Assembly (NCBI RefSeq): GCF_963676685.1 | Contig: NC_092354.1 | Coordinates: 74,847,335-74,911,334 of the forward strand | Source: Mytilus edulis | Taxonomy: Eukaryota; Mollusca; Bivalvia; Mytilida; Mytilidae | DNA length: 64,000 nucleotides | Direction of reading: 5' to 3' | Shown here: positions 1-9,994 of the stretch, piece by piece | Numbering within the stretch: position 1 is the stretch's first letter | Layout: each line of letters starts with the position of its first letter | Program-made: the position numbers and the translations under genes | The notes under the pieces: generated by a model | The model's input: the letters and a program-made list of their open reading frames with translations, nothing else | Databases searched by the model: none | Told to the model about the DNA's origin: nothing

Positions 1-422
1 GATGTTTGTGTCCTTTAATGACGATTTTGATCAATTTGAATCAATGTTGCCTTAAAATCTTGAAATATATATATTAGACAGATAAAAAAGACAGATAAAC
101 ATTTATATACCAAACATGATCATCAAGACAAAATCTACAAATAAATCATCATAGTCGAAATCATCCTTTTTTGCCTACTATAGTCTTTTTCCATTAATGA
201 CGATTTTTACCATATGGTGTGTGGTCACCTATAATTATCTCAAAAACAATAATTATAGATAGATAGAAACTTTTAAAAAAAAATCAGCAAGACAAGACAT
301 TTTTCGAATATTCCTTCCAGTTGTTATTGCTCCAAAATTACGACTTTTACCAACATTTTAACGTTATTGACTATTACAACTAATGTAATGTGAAGTTTAA
401 GAAGTAAGTGAAAACAAATAAA

Positions 423-3400
423 TCACTCTTCACACATATATAACACATCTTGAACAAATCTACAGCGAACATCACACCACTTGTCGCCAGTGCATAGTTG
501 AATACAGTTTCCATCTCCATTTGGTTCGTTTGGGTACCAGTTGGAGTATGTTAACAGGGATCCATCTTCCTGTCGCCATGTATCATCAGGTTGTTTTTCC
601 CCATCAATCAAGACTGGATCATGAGGACGACCAACTAAAAATAAATTCCGTTTTTAAAAAATTTCCAGTGTACGAATATGATTATTTACACTAAGGAATT
701 AAAATTATTTATCATAGATAACGTACGTATTTTTAACGTTCGACTAACATGACTAATACGCAAGTTTTTAAAACTAGTAGATTGATTGAAAGCTTTATTA
801 AGATATCAGTGGGTTTTAGAGTCTCTTTTTAAAATGAGACAATTGACGAAACCCTCCGCTTTATGTTGAAAGTGAAGGTAGTTACAACTTCGTAGACAAT
901 TACTGAAAAAAATTAACAGCACACAGTCCACGTGTATCTTTGTTTCAAGGAGAAGTAAAAGAAGTAAAAAAAGTATTTTAAAGTTATGGATTTAAGGTTA
1001 ATATGGTATGTCGTTGTCTTTACCATGTCGTATATTTATAAGTGTTGCCAACGGTTAACCATATCGAATACAAAAAACGCTGACCGGTTAACCGGACTTT
1101 TTTTCCAATTTAGTAGATTTGATATAAATGTGTATTGAAATCATTTCCAAGATCTTAAGTAAACATAATTTCTAGTTTACATGTTCTAAACAGTAACTTT
1201 AAATCAGTAATCCAATTAAATTTTACGATTTACTTCACAACTCTTTTTTTATATCTAATATTAAGTAGACATACATTTGAATGTACAACCTATATAGTGC
1301 AATGCTTTGACATACTTTAAACAAAATGCCAAATTGTGAAATTCAAATTTACGTGAATGTAATTAAGGAGGCTCGAGGGAAAAACATTTCAGAAAAAATT
1401 AAATATTTGATTTTTCATTACAATCTTAATTTATTACTTTATCAGTTGTTACTTTATCATATGGTACAAAAAGCTTTAAAAAATCAATTCGTTTTAGCCA
1501 CAGATGATTTTTAAAATGTATATATCATTGAAAAAGTTACAAATTATCTCCCTTTGGTGCAAAAATTCTATTTTTTTGGCCTTAAAATTAAAATATCTTT
1601 ATTAACTCATCGGTGACCTATACTTTTTTTAATTATTTTTAAATAAGCTGTACTCTTTGACACATTCCCCATTTCCATTCTCAATTTTATTCAACTAAAC
1701 TTTTGTAAAATTTGACAGGTTTCTGTAATTTAGTTCTTTTTTTATTTCGATATTACCTCTATTTCTCCTATTAGTTCAACAGAAAAAAAAGTACCTTTAC
1801 AAAAATGTATGCTTCTTCTGAGGGCAGATTGTGAGCGTAAATGAACGGTGACCCCATTTTTTTATTTTATTTTTCTATTAAGTGTAAGATAAAGTTCATT
1901 TATAGAGAAATATAGCGAAATCCTATATTAAGAAAAAAAATGACTTAGACCCGCGAGCCCCCTTAATATATACTTCATGGTACGAGTATCAGACTTAATC
2001 ATTTTAAATTGAAATCCTCTACACTATTTTCTGAGACATCAATAAAAAAAATTAACAATAATTGGTTTCAGACATTTTTAATTTGACGGGATCAAGAAGG
2101 GTTTTTTTTTAAATTTTCAATCTGAAGTTTAATACAAACGCCATAGTAGATTTGAAGGGTACTATAGACAAGGACTTCAAACATAAATTTAAACTATCGA
2201 TGAACCGGTTAATCAGTCGAACGATTATCCGAGTAACCGGCTAGACAAAACAATACCATTTGACAACACTAATGTTTGTCAGTTTCACACAATGAAACTA
2301 CTACATGAATCATCTAACATACCCATAACATGTTCCAGAAAATCTTGTTTCTCAGGGCTGTTGATTGCAGAAAGTTGGCCTCCAACTGAGTTACAGTACG
2401 ACTTTGCGGTGCCAATATTTCGTTCACCACGGAAAATCCTATAACAGTAATCCAATTCCCTGCAGAGAGTGTAACCATCAGAGCATTTTTTTGTACCTAT
2501 GAATAGGGAACACGCTTTTTTAAGGGCATACGATACAGTTTTGATCCAATAATGAATTTTGATGAGAATGTGCATATTTTGACTTTAATCAAAAATGTTA
2601 TAAAAATATACCTGCATGTGCTATTTTTTGAGTAAATTGAGCATGTTGAGGTCGAAATTTTAGGTTTGCTCAAAATTCGGATTTGTGGTCTTTTCGTTTT
2701 CTTTCAACAGAAAAAACATAACGGTTTTTGTTTTAAAAGATAAACACAAGCTGTTTTTTGTTAAATCATCTGTAAACTCTGTTTTATACAAATTACGAAT
2801 TGTGTATTTTATTTTTACGAATAACCCATATTTACCAAATGTTCATGAATGTAGAATTTGGTCGCCTGTGAATAGTTGTCACATTGGCAATCGTATCACC
2901 AATTTTCATTTTTTATAATCATACTTAAAAGCAGAATAATGTTTTCGAAGTGTAAATTTTTGGGTTTAGTTAAGCTTGTAAACCATGAATGATAGTAAAA
3001 TGATAACGAATGACTGATGGAGGATGTTTGCTGTTTATTGTAGAGCAAATAATGTTTTTACAACTCTGTATATGTTTACGTCAAATATACCACTACCAAT
3101 GAAACTACAGTATGGAATTATAACAATATTTTTTTTTCTCAATTAATAAATATTTTCGTTAATACCCAAATATACTCTTGCATACGTTGTTGGTATTTTC
3201 ACATTGTTGTCCTCTTTCTAGGTGTCAATTACTTGTAAAGATGGTCCCTTTTATATTTTTGTCGCCATGCTAAATAGTTCAAAATATTAATTAACTGATG
3301 AAGAAGAAGAAAATGAATCAAAGTTGAAATCCCGATAATGTAAAAATAAGATAACAGCTTGATTGCATACCATCATACTTTGCTGAATAATATTTCCATC

Positions 3401-3743
3401 CTTCTTCACAAATTTCTGGTTTCGAAAACGATTTATAGAAATATTTTCTATGTAGGACACATTTACGTAATTTCTGGTTGTAGAAAAATGAGAGACATTG
3501 CTTATTATTGTTACACTGAGCCATGCATTCAACAACAGAACGAACAACTGTTAATCCAATATTTCCCGAAAATTGAACATAGTTAACCCAGTGTTCCATT
3601 TGAGTAACTTTGAGTTTATGATTGATGCTTTCAGAAAACGCAAAATTTCCAACACAGAGGAAAAATGAGAAAAATCCTATGTTTGACATTATGTTCATGT
3701 TGAAATTTGCAACAGAGAGGATCAGAGTATCTATCAGCATCAT
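423..3743 (-). CDS. Secreted PAN/apple + C-type lectin domain protein (3 exons)
   Basis: Three minus-strand exons join in phase: 3371-3743 (donor GTATGC), 2323-2496 (acceptor ..TTCATAG, donor GTATGT) and 423-634 (acceptor TTTTTAG), all phase 1, giving 252 residues and a TGA stop. Residues 1-37 are hydrophobic; Met16 may be the true start, because from it the region reads as a compact signal peptide ending near FAFS. Residues about 43-124 are PAN/apple-like, with Cys73, 77, 83, 95 and 112. Residues 126-252 are a C-type lectin fold with an EPN motif at 219-221, the Ca2+-site tripeptide typical of mannose-type binding; the usual WND is replaced by WCD at 235-237. The central WIG core is degenerate (VLIDG). 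The product should be secreted and may bind glycans, a common molluscan immune-recognition layout. Introns are 874 and 1688 bp. Domain calls are from motif reading; sugar specificity is inference. Confidence 0.75.
1653..1692 (+). repeat. Fragment of a dispersed mussel repeat (CTTTGACACATTCCCCATTT type)
   Basis: A short segment in lectin intron 2 matches the block at 61567-61605 (CTTTGACACATTCTCCATTT followed by CATTCTCAATTTTA). The rest of the 635-2322 intron is AT-rich, with homopolymers and no ORF I can support. Confidence 0.5.
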
Positions 3744-4510
3744 ATTACCTACCTAATCATTTCATTTAAGCTACCCACCAATCATAGTTCAGTCAACTCT
3801 TACGTCATATAGTATTCATAAATTCATGATATTACTAATGCACAGGATATAGGATAAAAATAGAACACTTTCCTCATAAAATCTGTATTCATTGCATGTC
3901 TTCGTATACAATTTTGATTCCATTAAATTTCTAATATTCCTTTTACACAAATATTTATTCTAACTGTTCGTATAATGGATATTTGTTTGTTTAGTTGATT
4001 TTGAGTTATATTTAGTTTATATACAATATAAGACAGGAAGAGAAAACAATGATTTTCTATGTACTTTTTCAAAGGGGCAAACTAATTAATTCAAAACAAA
4101 GGTATTCAAACTGAATTTTATATAAAAATGCAGTCCAAGGAACTTTGCAAACTAGAGTCCGAGTCAACAAAGGACTAGGACGTGTCATATGATGCTCTTA
4201 AGACACGTCTAAGTCCTTAGTCAGGGTAACGAATGTCTCTTAAAATAGAATATGTCATAGCTATCGTCCTACAGTTAGGATATACAAATATGTGTCATAA
4301 GAAAGTCCTAAAAGTTACGATGGCCTAAATCGAAATAAAAACAAATAATATTACAGGAAGTTATACACAAAAATACTAGTGCAATATTAAACTTGTATAC
4401 TCTTATCAGAATTAAACTAATTAAACACATATTTATGTAAACGATTTTATTGTGTTACACTATTTAAAACTTGTAGACAAATTTGATCCAAAAAAATAAT
4501 TCCAGATATC
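3744..4510. other. Intergenic AT-rich sequence upstream of the lectin gene
   Basis: I see no coding exon or RNA gene. It should hold the promoter of the minus-strand lectin gene. A CCAAT motif lies on the minus strand near 3778, but no convincing TATA box with initiator could be fixed. Confidence 0.4.
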
Positions 4511-4519
4511 AACAAATAT

Positions 4520-4945
4520 AAAAAAAAAAAAAAGATGTGGTATGATTGCCAATGAGACAACCGTCCACAAGAGACCAAAATGACAAAAAAAACTATAGGT
4601 CACCGTACGGTCTTCCAACAATGATCAACACCCATACCACATAGTCAGCTATAAAAGGCCCCTAAATGACAATGTAAAACAATTCAAACGAGAAAACTAA
4701 CGGCCTTATTTATAAAAAAAATGAACGAAAAACAAAGATGTAACACACAAACAAACGACAACCACTAAATTACAGGCTCCTATTTATATAAAAAAAATTA
4801 ACGAAAAACAAAGATGTAACACATAAACAAACGACAACCACTGAATTACAGGCTCCTATTTATATAAAAAAAATGAACGAAAAACAAAGATGTAACACAT
4901 AAACAAACGACAACCACTGAATTACAGGCTCCTGACAGTTTCAAT
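4520..4945 (+). repeat. Mussel dispersed repeat 'family A', copy 1, with internal 75-bp triplication
   Basis: It begins with GATGTGGTATGATTGCCAAT followed by a GAGACAAC block, then CCGTACGGTCTTC and AGCTATAAAAGGCCCC blocks that recur at 22147, 23910, 33050 (reverse), 49795 (reverse) and 61375. The 3' part holds three tandem units of about 75 bp (4707-4780, 4781-4856, 4857-4932), each ending ATTACAGGCTCC. I recognise this sequence as abundant in Mytilus DNA; its transposition class is unknown to me. Confidence 0.75.
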
Positions 4946-5845
4946 TGTTCAAGTTGAAGATGAGTTTTAGAAATAATAAGCATATTACAATGTACAAGAA
5001 CTTATATTGTCTGGGTGTTCTAGAACTTACATGATGCATATATATGTTAATACATTGAGATATTCCGGATTCATTTGATGAAGTGCAGATGAAGAACATT
5101 AAGAACTAAAATTAATTTTCATCAAACAAATCCATATGAAAAGGCTTCAATCGTAGCTCTCCAAAAAGTATTTTTGACAATGTCATACTATTGCACTCAT
5201 TCAAAGTAATTCGTACTGCACTTTTGGAAGCTTAAAAATCCTATCATCATTAGCAACATTTTTTGCACCTAACCAAATTGTGCAGTTACAATTGAAATGT
5301 TTAAAACATTTAAATTTCGGTATCAGAAAAAAATTCTGATTTCTTTTTTTTTTTTTTAACTCAGGCTGATCTGAAACAATTCATGTAATGACATCGAGTG
5401 GACCTAAGGACAAAACTCTAGTTGATATAGATTAAATTGCAGCACGAATACTGCATTTAACAAAGTGTTGTGACAATTTATTTTTTATGTTTTATGAAAT
5501 GAATGCAAAATATGTATAGCCAATATAACGTATCTATTAGAATCACTTAAACAAATTTTATTTTGCGTGAATTCTTTTTTCATAAAAGATGCAACCTTCC
5601 TTTACACATTTACCGAAATTCATTGACATATATGTCAATTATTTCTCAACATAGTTTTATTAATCAAATAAATGTAATAGGATGGTCATAGGACTACTGT
5701 AGTAAGCTTACGGACTGTCCTGAGTCAGCTTTGGTTATATCAAAAGATATGTCTCAGACACGTCCTAAGACTATTCTAAATATGTTTATCAGATATATCT
5801 TAGGGCATATCCTGAGATACTTTCAATCAAACGGCCTCATACTTG
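4946..5845. other. Intergenic sequence without recognisable feature
   Basis: AT-rich DNA with short homopolymers (T-run near 5343). No ORF, hairpin or repeat match was noticed. Confidence 0.4.
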
Positions 5846-5849
5846 TATT

Positions 5850-6120
5850 GGCTGCTGATGTGTAAAGTAAAATCAGAAAAATACTGAAAATTCAAAACGG
5901 AAAGTCCCTAATCAAATGGCAAAATCAAATTATCAAACACTTCAAACGAATGAACAACAAATGTCATATTCCTGACTTGGTACGGGCATTTTCAAATATA
6001 AAAATGATGGACTGAACCAGATTTTTAAGCGCTAAACCTCTCACACGAATGACAGTTGCATCAAATTCCATTATATTTACAACGATGCGTGAACAAAATA
6101 GACTTTTTAGGTAAAATTGT
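5850..6120 (+). repeat. Dispersed repeat 'family D', copy 1
   Basis: It contains ATTCAAAACGGAAAGTCCCT, then AATCAAATGGCAAAATCAAA, a CTGACTTGGTACGGGCATTT block and AAACCTCTCACACGAATGAC. The same ordered blocks occur reversed at 7075-7270 and 25195-25420. The 61-residue ORF that starts inside it looks like repeat read-through, not a gene. Confidence 0.65.
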
Positions 6121-6292
6121 AAAAACATGGGTACATCAGTCATTACTGTGTCACAACCTCAAAACAAACAAATATTTAACAAAGAAACACAAAACACATC
6201 TATCAAATTTAACAACCACATTCATTGCTTCAGGTGTTTGACGTCAGAAAATGTAAACGTCACACAAGAAGAAATATAAATAATTTTGTCGT

Positions 6293-6481
6293 TCAAAGTA
6301 TTTTCAAAAAATAGATAGTGATAGTTAGCTCATCTACACAGACATGGGGAATGGTGGCATACAGCGTTAAACATTCAAAAGTTTTGTTTGAACTAATATC
6401 AGAAAAAGACCGAGATTTAAAATTATCCAGAAGTTCTTTAGAATTTTTAAGAATCCGCATATGGTTAATATCACTACCCAA
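6293..6481 (-). pseudogene. Penelope-like element reverse transcriptase fragment
   Basis: The 62-residue minus-strand translation contains MRILKNSKELLDNF, then SNKTFECLTLYATIPH. I read this as a decayed form of the (D)FSTLYTTIPH reverse-transcriptase motif typical of Penelope-like retroelements; the catalytic-motif aspartate is replaced (FECLTLYA). Nothing upstream or downstream continues the domain, so it is a short dead fragment. Flanking it are two direct copies of AAGTATTTTCAAAAAATAGA (6297 and 6503), about 206 bp apart. The assignment rests on motif memory only. Confidence 0.5.
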
Positions 6482-7074
6482 GTAAAATAATTGTGTCGAT
6501 CAAAGTATTTTCAAAAAATAGATAGTGATAGTTAGTTATCTACTCAGACAGAACCAGAATTTAGTTTGATGTTATGTTTTTTTTTTTATAAAAGAAAATC
6601 AATGATACATGTATATATATGTTACATACATTTTATAATTTTAGGCATTTTCTAAAATGATATGATTATCAGACAATTTGTAACCTTGACGGGTATACTA
6701 TAAATTACAACTTAAAACATTTCAAATCATTGTATAAAATAACAAAAATTTTGAAACAAATTTCAACAAATTGTTTGTAAAAGGAATATCATGGAGATAA
6801 ATGTGACCGACACACGATATTGCATAAAGAAAATATCTAATTGTTCAGGAACATTAAGGATATTCTTCAAACACTAACTTGGAAAGTTTGTATGTCTATC
6901 ATTAGTATTTTTTGTGTATAGTTTAGTTTAACTTGTGCTCTATCGGCATCTCAGATAGTTATTGTAAGATATGATTGTCATAACAGAAAGAGGATATATT
7001 GTTCTTACAACTGAAAAAAACATACAAACGAATTTCGGACAATCTTGACTTAAAACCGACATGTGAAATATGAA

Positions 7075-7275
7075 ACAGGTGTTATTGTTTAAAACTCCAA
7101 TTTGATGCGACTGTCTTTCAAGTAAGAGGTTTAGCTAGATATAACACCAGATTCTAACTATTTCTACAAAGGGCATGCATGTGCCAGGTCAGCTATATGA
7201 CAGATGTTCATATATTCGATTTTGCCATTTGATTACGGAATTTCCGTTTTGAATTTTCATCTGAGTTCAGTGTTT
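7075..7275 (-). repeat. Dispersed repeat 'family D', copy 2 (inverted)
   Basis: On the minus strand it reads AATTCAAAACGGAAATTCCG, AATCAAATGGCAAAATCGAA, then TAGCTAAACCTCTTACTTGA and GACAGTCGCATCAAATTGGA, matching 5850-6115. It forms an inverted pair with that copy around the Penelope fragment. Confidence 0.6.
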
Positions 7276-7719
7276 TGTTTTACTTTTTTCAGAAAGAATG
7301 AATATTTATAAAACAAAGTAAATTCCTTTTATCGCATGGATTTTTCCATCATGACAAGAGTATTTATTGAGATGAAATGGTATATGTAAATAAGTATCAT
7401 CAAGACCTCAAGGTAAAACGTGGATCTTCATAATTAGATGAATTAAAGCGACAGTAGTTTACCGACGTGAAACTCTCATTAATCGACTAAGAAGAGAAAA
7501 ATAACGATAGAAAACACAAACTAGGGAAATTACATGTCTCCAATAAGAAGCGAGACCATGTGCATCTGAGGATAAATATCTATTGTAAGCATGCGTCAAC
7601 AGCCATGCAAAAAATTGGCTTCAGTCTCTGAAGTGTTATGATACGACAATATTTCCTGTGTGTACTGTTTTGATAAAAACCCTATGTTTTCGAATACTGA
7701 GGTGTTTTTTTTTTCTCAG

Positions 7720-7879
7720 AAATAGCATTGATAGAGCTGAATTTGTTAAGGCCCGTGTTCCAACAAGTATGGTCGCAGACCAGATTTTACTGGCAAAAAA
7801 TGTAATTCCAAAACAAAATAGGATACTAGAACAGATAAATTATATGAAAGAGCAATTACTCATTGAGTTGAGTGCTTGA
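7720..7879 (+). CDS. Possible isolated terminal exon, unknown protein
   Basis: A strong acceptor (a T-run ending TTTTCTCAG at 7719) precedes an open frame of 52 codons ending TGA. The frame starts in phase 2 and reads NSIDRAEFVKARVPTSMVAD and onward, finishing YMKEQLLIELSA with a coiled-coil-like charged end. It looks more protein-like than the neighbouring ORFs. No upstream exon or donor could be matched, and I do not recognise the product. It may be a real 3' exon, an exon fossil, or chance. Confidence 0.3.
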
Positions 7880-8440
7880 AATATCTAGACTCTTAAATTA
7901 TACTAGCGTTTAATTTCATTGATAATCATAGTTAAAATAACTTTGTTGTTCAATATTTGCAGTGGTTCATTTTTGGTGGTTGAAAAATTCATATTTAATA
8001 ATTTCAATCATTTATAAAATAACGCTTTTATTCGTTAGGCATTTTACAAAAATAAGACTAAGACAGTGGTGTAACAGTACAGCATAATAAAAAAATATAA
8101 AAATCAGATGACAAATGCTTAACTCATCGGATGGATACAAATACAAATCATCTTATACAAAAGCACAAAGTTTACGTTGACCAGTACTTATACATCGACA
8201 CAATAGAAAGACAATAAAAAGATATCTGATAGGACTAATTTTCACGTAGATATTGTTAACCGAACCCGTTAGATTTCAATGATCCGGGTAAGATTATAGA
8301 TCATTGAAATAACTTCTAAAATGTTACAAATTCAACAAGGTAATTAGATAGTTGAATATTGCTTTTATTGGTATTAATATTGATTCTATTATCAGTAAAT
8401 TAAAATCAAACTAAATATTTGTTTTATATATATGTGCACA
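7880..8440. other. Intergenic AT-rich sequence, probably decayed retroelement
   Basis: No ORF. The block around 8220-8240 (GATATCTGATAGGACTAATT) resembles 55653-55672 (GAGATCTGATAGGGTGAACT), so at least part is dispersed repeat, possibly the 5' part of the ribozyme-bearing element that follows. Confidence 0.3.
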
Positions 8441-8675
8441 TTCATGGCACTACAATATGTCAATACCTGTATCTTATCCAAGGCATAGATTACCTTAGCC
8501 GTATTTGGCACAACTTGTTGGGGATTTTTGGTCCTCAATGCTCGTCAAGGTTGTACTTGTTTGGCTTTATAACTATTTTGATATGAGCGTCACTGATGAG
8601 TCTTATGTAGACGAAACGAGCGTCTGACGTACTAAAATATAATCCTGGTACTTTTGATAACTATTGGAATAGCAC
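8440..8675 (+). mobile_element. Ribozyme-bearing retroelement terminal repeat (Penelope/retrozyme type)
   Basis: About 235 bp surrounding a hammerhead ribozyme, ending with a short direct repeat (TAACTATT at 8569 and 8659). A diverged related block lies at 51580-51660. Animal Penelope-like elements and retrozymes are known to carry type I hammerheads in their terminal repeats. Boundaries here are approximate. Confidence 0.5.
8588..8629 (+). ncRNA. Type I hammerhead self-cleaving ribozyme
   Basis: All conserved core elements are present in order: stem I 3' strand CGTCA (8588-8592), core CTGATGA (8593-8599), stem II GTC/GAC (8600-8602/8610-8612) with a 7-nt loop, GAAA (8613-8616), a very short stem III AC/GT around a GAGC loop, cleavage triplet GTC (8622-8624), and stem I 5' strand TGACG (8625-8629), which pairs perfectly with CGTCA. 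Predicted cleavage is after C8624. The 2-bp stem III is typical of hammerheads in animal Penelope-like elements and retrozymes, which often act as dimers. Confidence 0.85.
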
Positions 8676-8679
8676 AATG

Positions 8680-9938
8680 TTATGTTTTTCTCTGCCTGTT
8701 TATGACGTCTTTACAGTAAAATTATTGAATGTTAGATGTGTACTGATTGATATTTTAGTCTTATTAAGATCCATGATTGTTTTGACTATTTGTTTTTGGC
8801 TGTGTACTAGCTGTCTGTAACTCCGAGTACTATCAGATATCTTTTTAGTGTCTTTCTGTTGAGAATTGTAAAGAAAAAACAAATTTACTATATTTAAATT
8901 AGGGAAGTAACTCTTATCGAAGGAGGTGAAGAATCGTCAAGATTTTCTGATATTCAAAACAATCATAGTAAAGGTCTTGTGTGAGAAAATAATTAATGTT
9001 TTGGTTCAATATATTTAGTAAGAATATAGTACTCCCATGGAACAATCAAATAGTTCACAAAGTATATATTTTCTTACATCACGTGACAATGTGAACATTA
9101 ATCATGCAATACTAAATCTCTTGTGTGAGTCTGATGCATAGCACAATGTCCTTCCTGTTATGATTAATGTTATCGTTAAATAAGATTATAGGGTTAGCGT
9201 GAGTTAAGAATTCTCTTAAGTGAAAACTGTATGTACAAAATGCAATACATTCTGCTCCCTTAACAATATATTTAACATTCTTTATTGAAAGCTTTCCCTA
9301 ATGGTTTATTGACCTTTGTACTCTAATCGTCCGAAAGTGTGAGGTTCTGATACTGTTACGTAATAGTTCTCTCATCTTAATATAATCAATGTTTTATATT
9401 GATCTCCGCTATTACTTTCAAACGTTTTGCTGATTATGATTGACAGAAATGTGTATAAAAGTGCTGCTTTCATGTTATAGTGATCGTAATAGTGTTGATT
9501 GACAGGTTAGACCTAGATTTTGAACTTTATTGCAATTGTTTTGAGCAATCGATTGCTTGAGGTATTGCGTGGCAAAACTGTGAAGTGATAGGTATTATCA
9601 ATAGTTCATATTTCAGCGATATAAGAACAATATATATTGGGTTATTGGACATCAATTTGTTGGACGACAATTAATGAGAGAAACGGTTAGATTTAAACAT
9701 CAAACCTGAAAGTCTGTGATGCAGTCAATATTTCATGACGATTTTTGACATTTCAATCACGTTGGAAATTTTTAAAAGATTACATTTTAACAATTGGATC
9801 TGTTTTTTATGGAAAATAAGAATCCAATATTGAATTTATTATCTTGCATGCCGAGTATTATATAAATATTATATTGAATTACAAAAGCTAAATTTAATTC
9901 TGAAAAATGTTACAAGTGGATGCGAGTGCTATGTGAAA
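8680..9938. promoter_or_regulatory. Intergenic region holding the likely promoter of the cysteine-knot gene
   Basis: There are no supported ORFs. A TATAAAA box at about 9454 (GTGTATAAAAGTGCTGC) lies about 540 bp upstream of the ATG at 9995 and is the best promoter candidate; a 5' UTR intron would be needed if the leader is short. The rest is AT-rich without recognised repeats. Confidence 0.3.
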
Positions 9939-9994
9939 GTCTGTCAATGGAGTGAACGTCTGTCAATGGAGTAAACGTCTGTCTATGGAGTAAA
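9939..9994 (+). repeat. Three 19-bp tandem repeats immediately before the start codon
   Basis: GTCTGTCAATGGAGTGAAC (9939-9957), GTCTGTCAATGGAGTAAAC (9958-9976) and GTCTGTCTATGGAGTAAA (9977-9994) lie head to tail; the last directly abuts the ATG at 9995. Each unit contains an ATGGAGT followed by an in-frame TGA or TAA, i.e. a minimal upstream ORF-like ATG GAG TGA/TAA. Confidence 0.8.
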
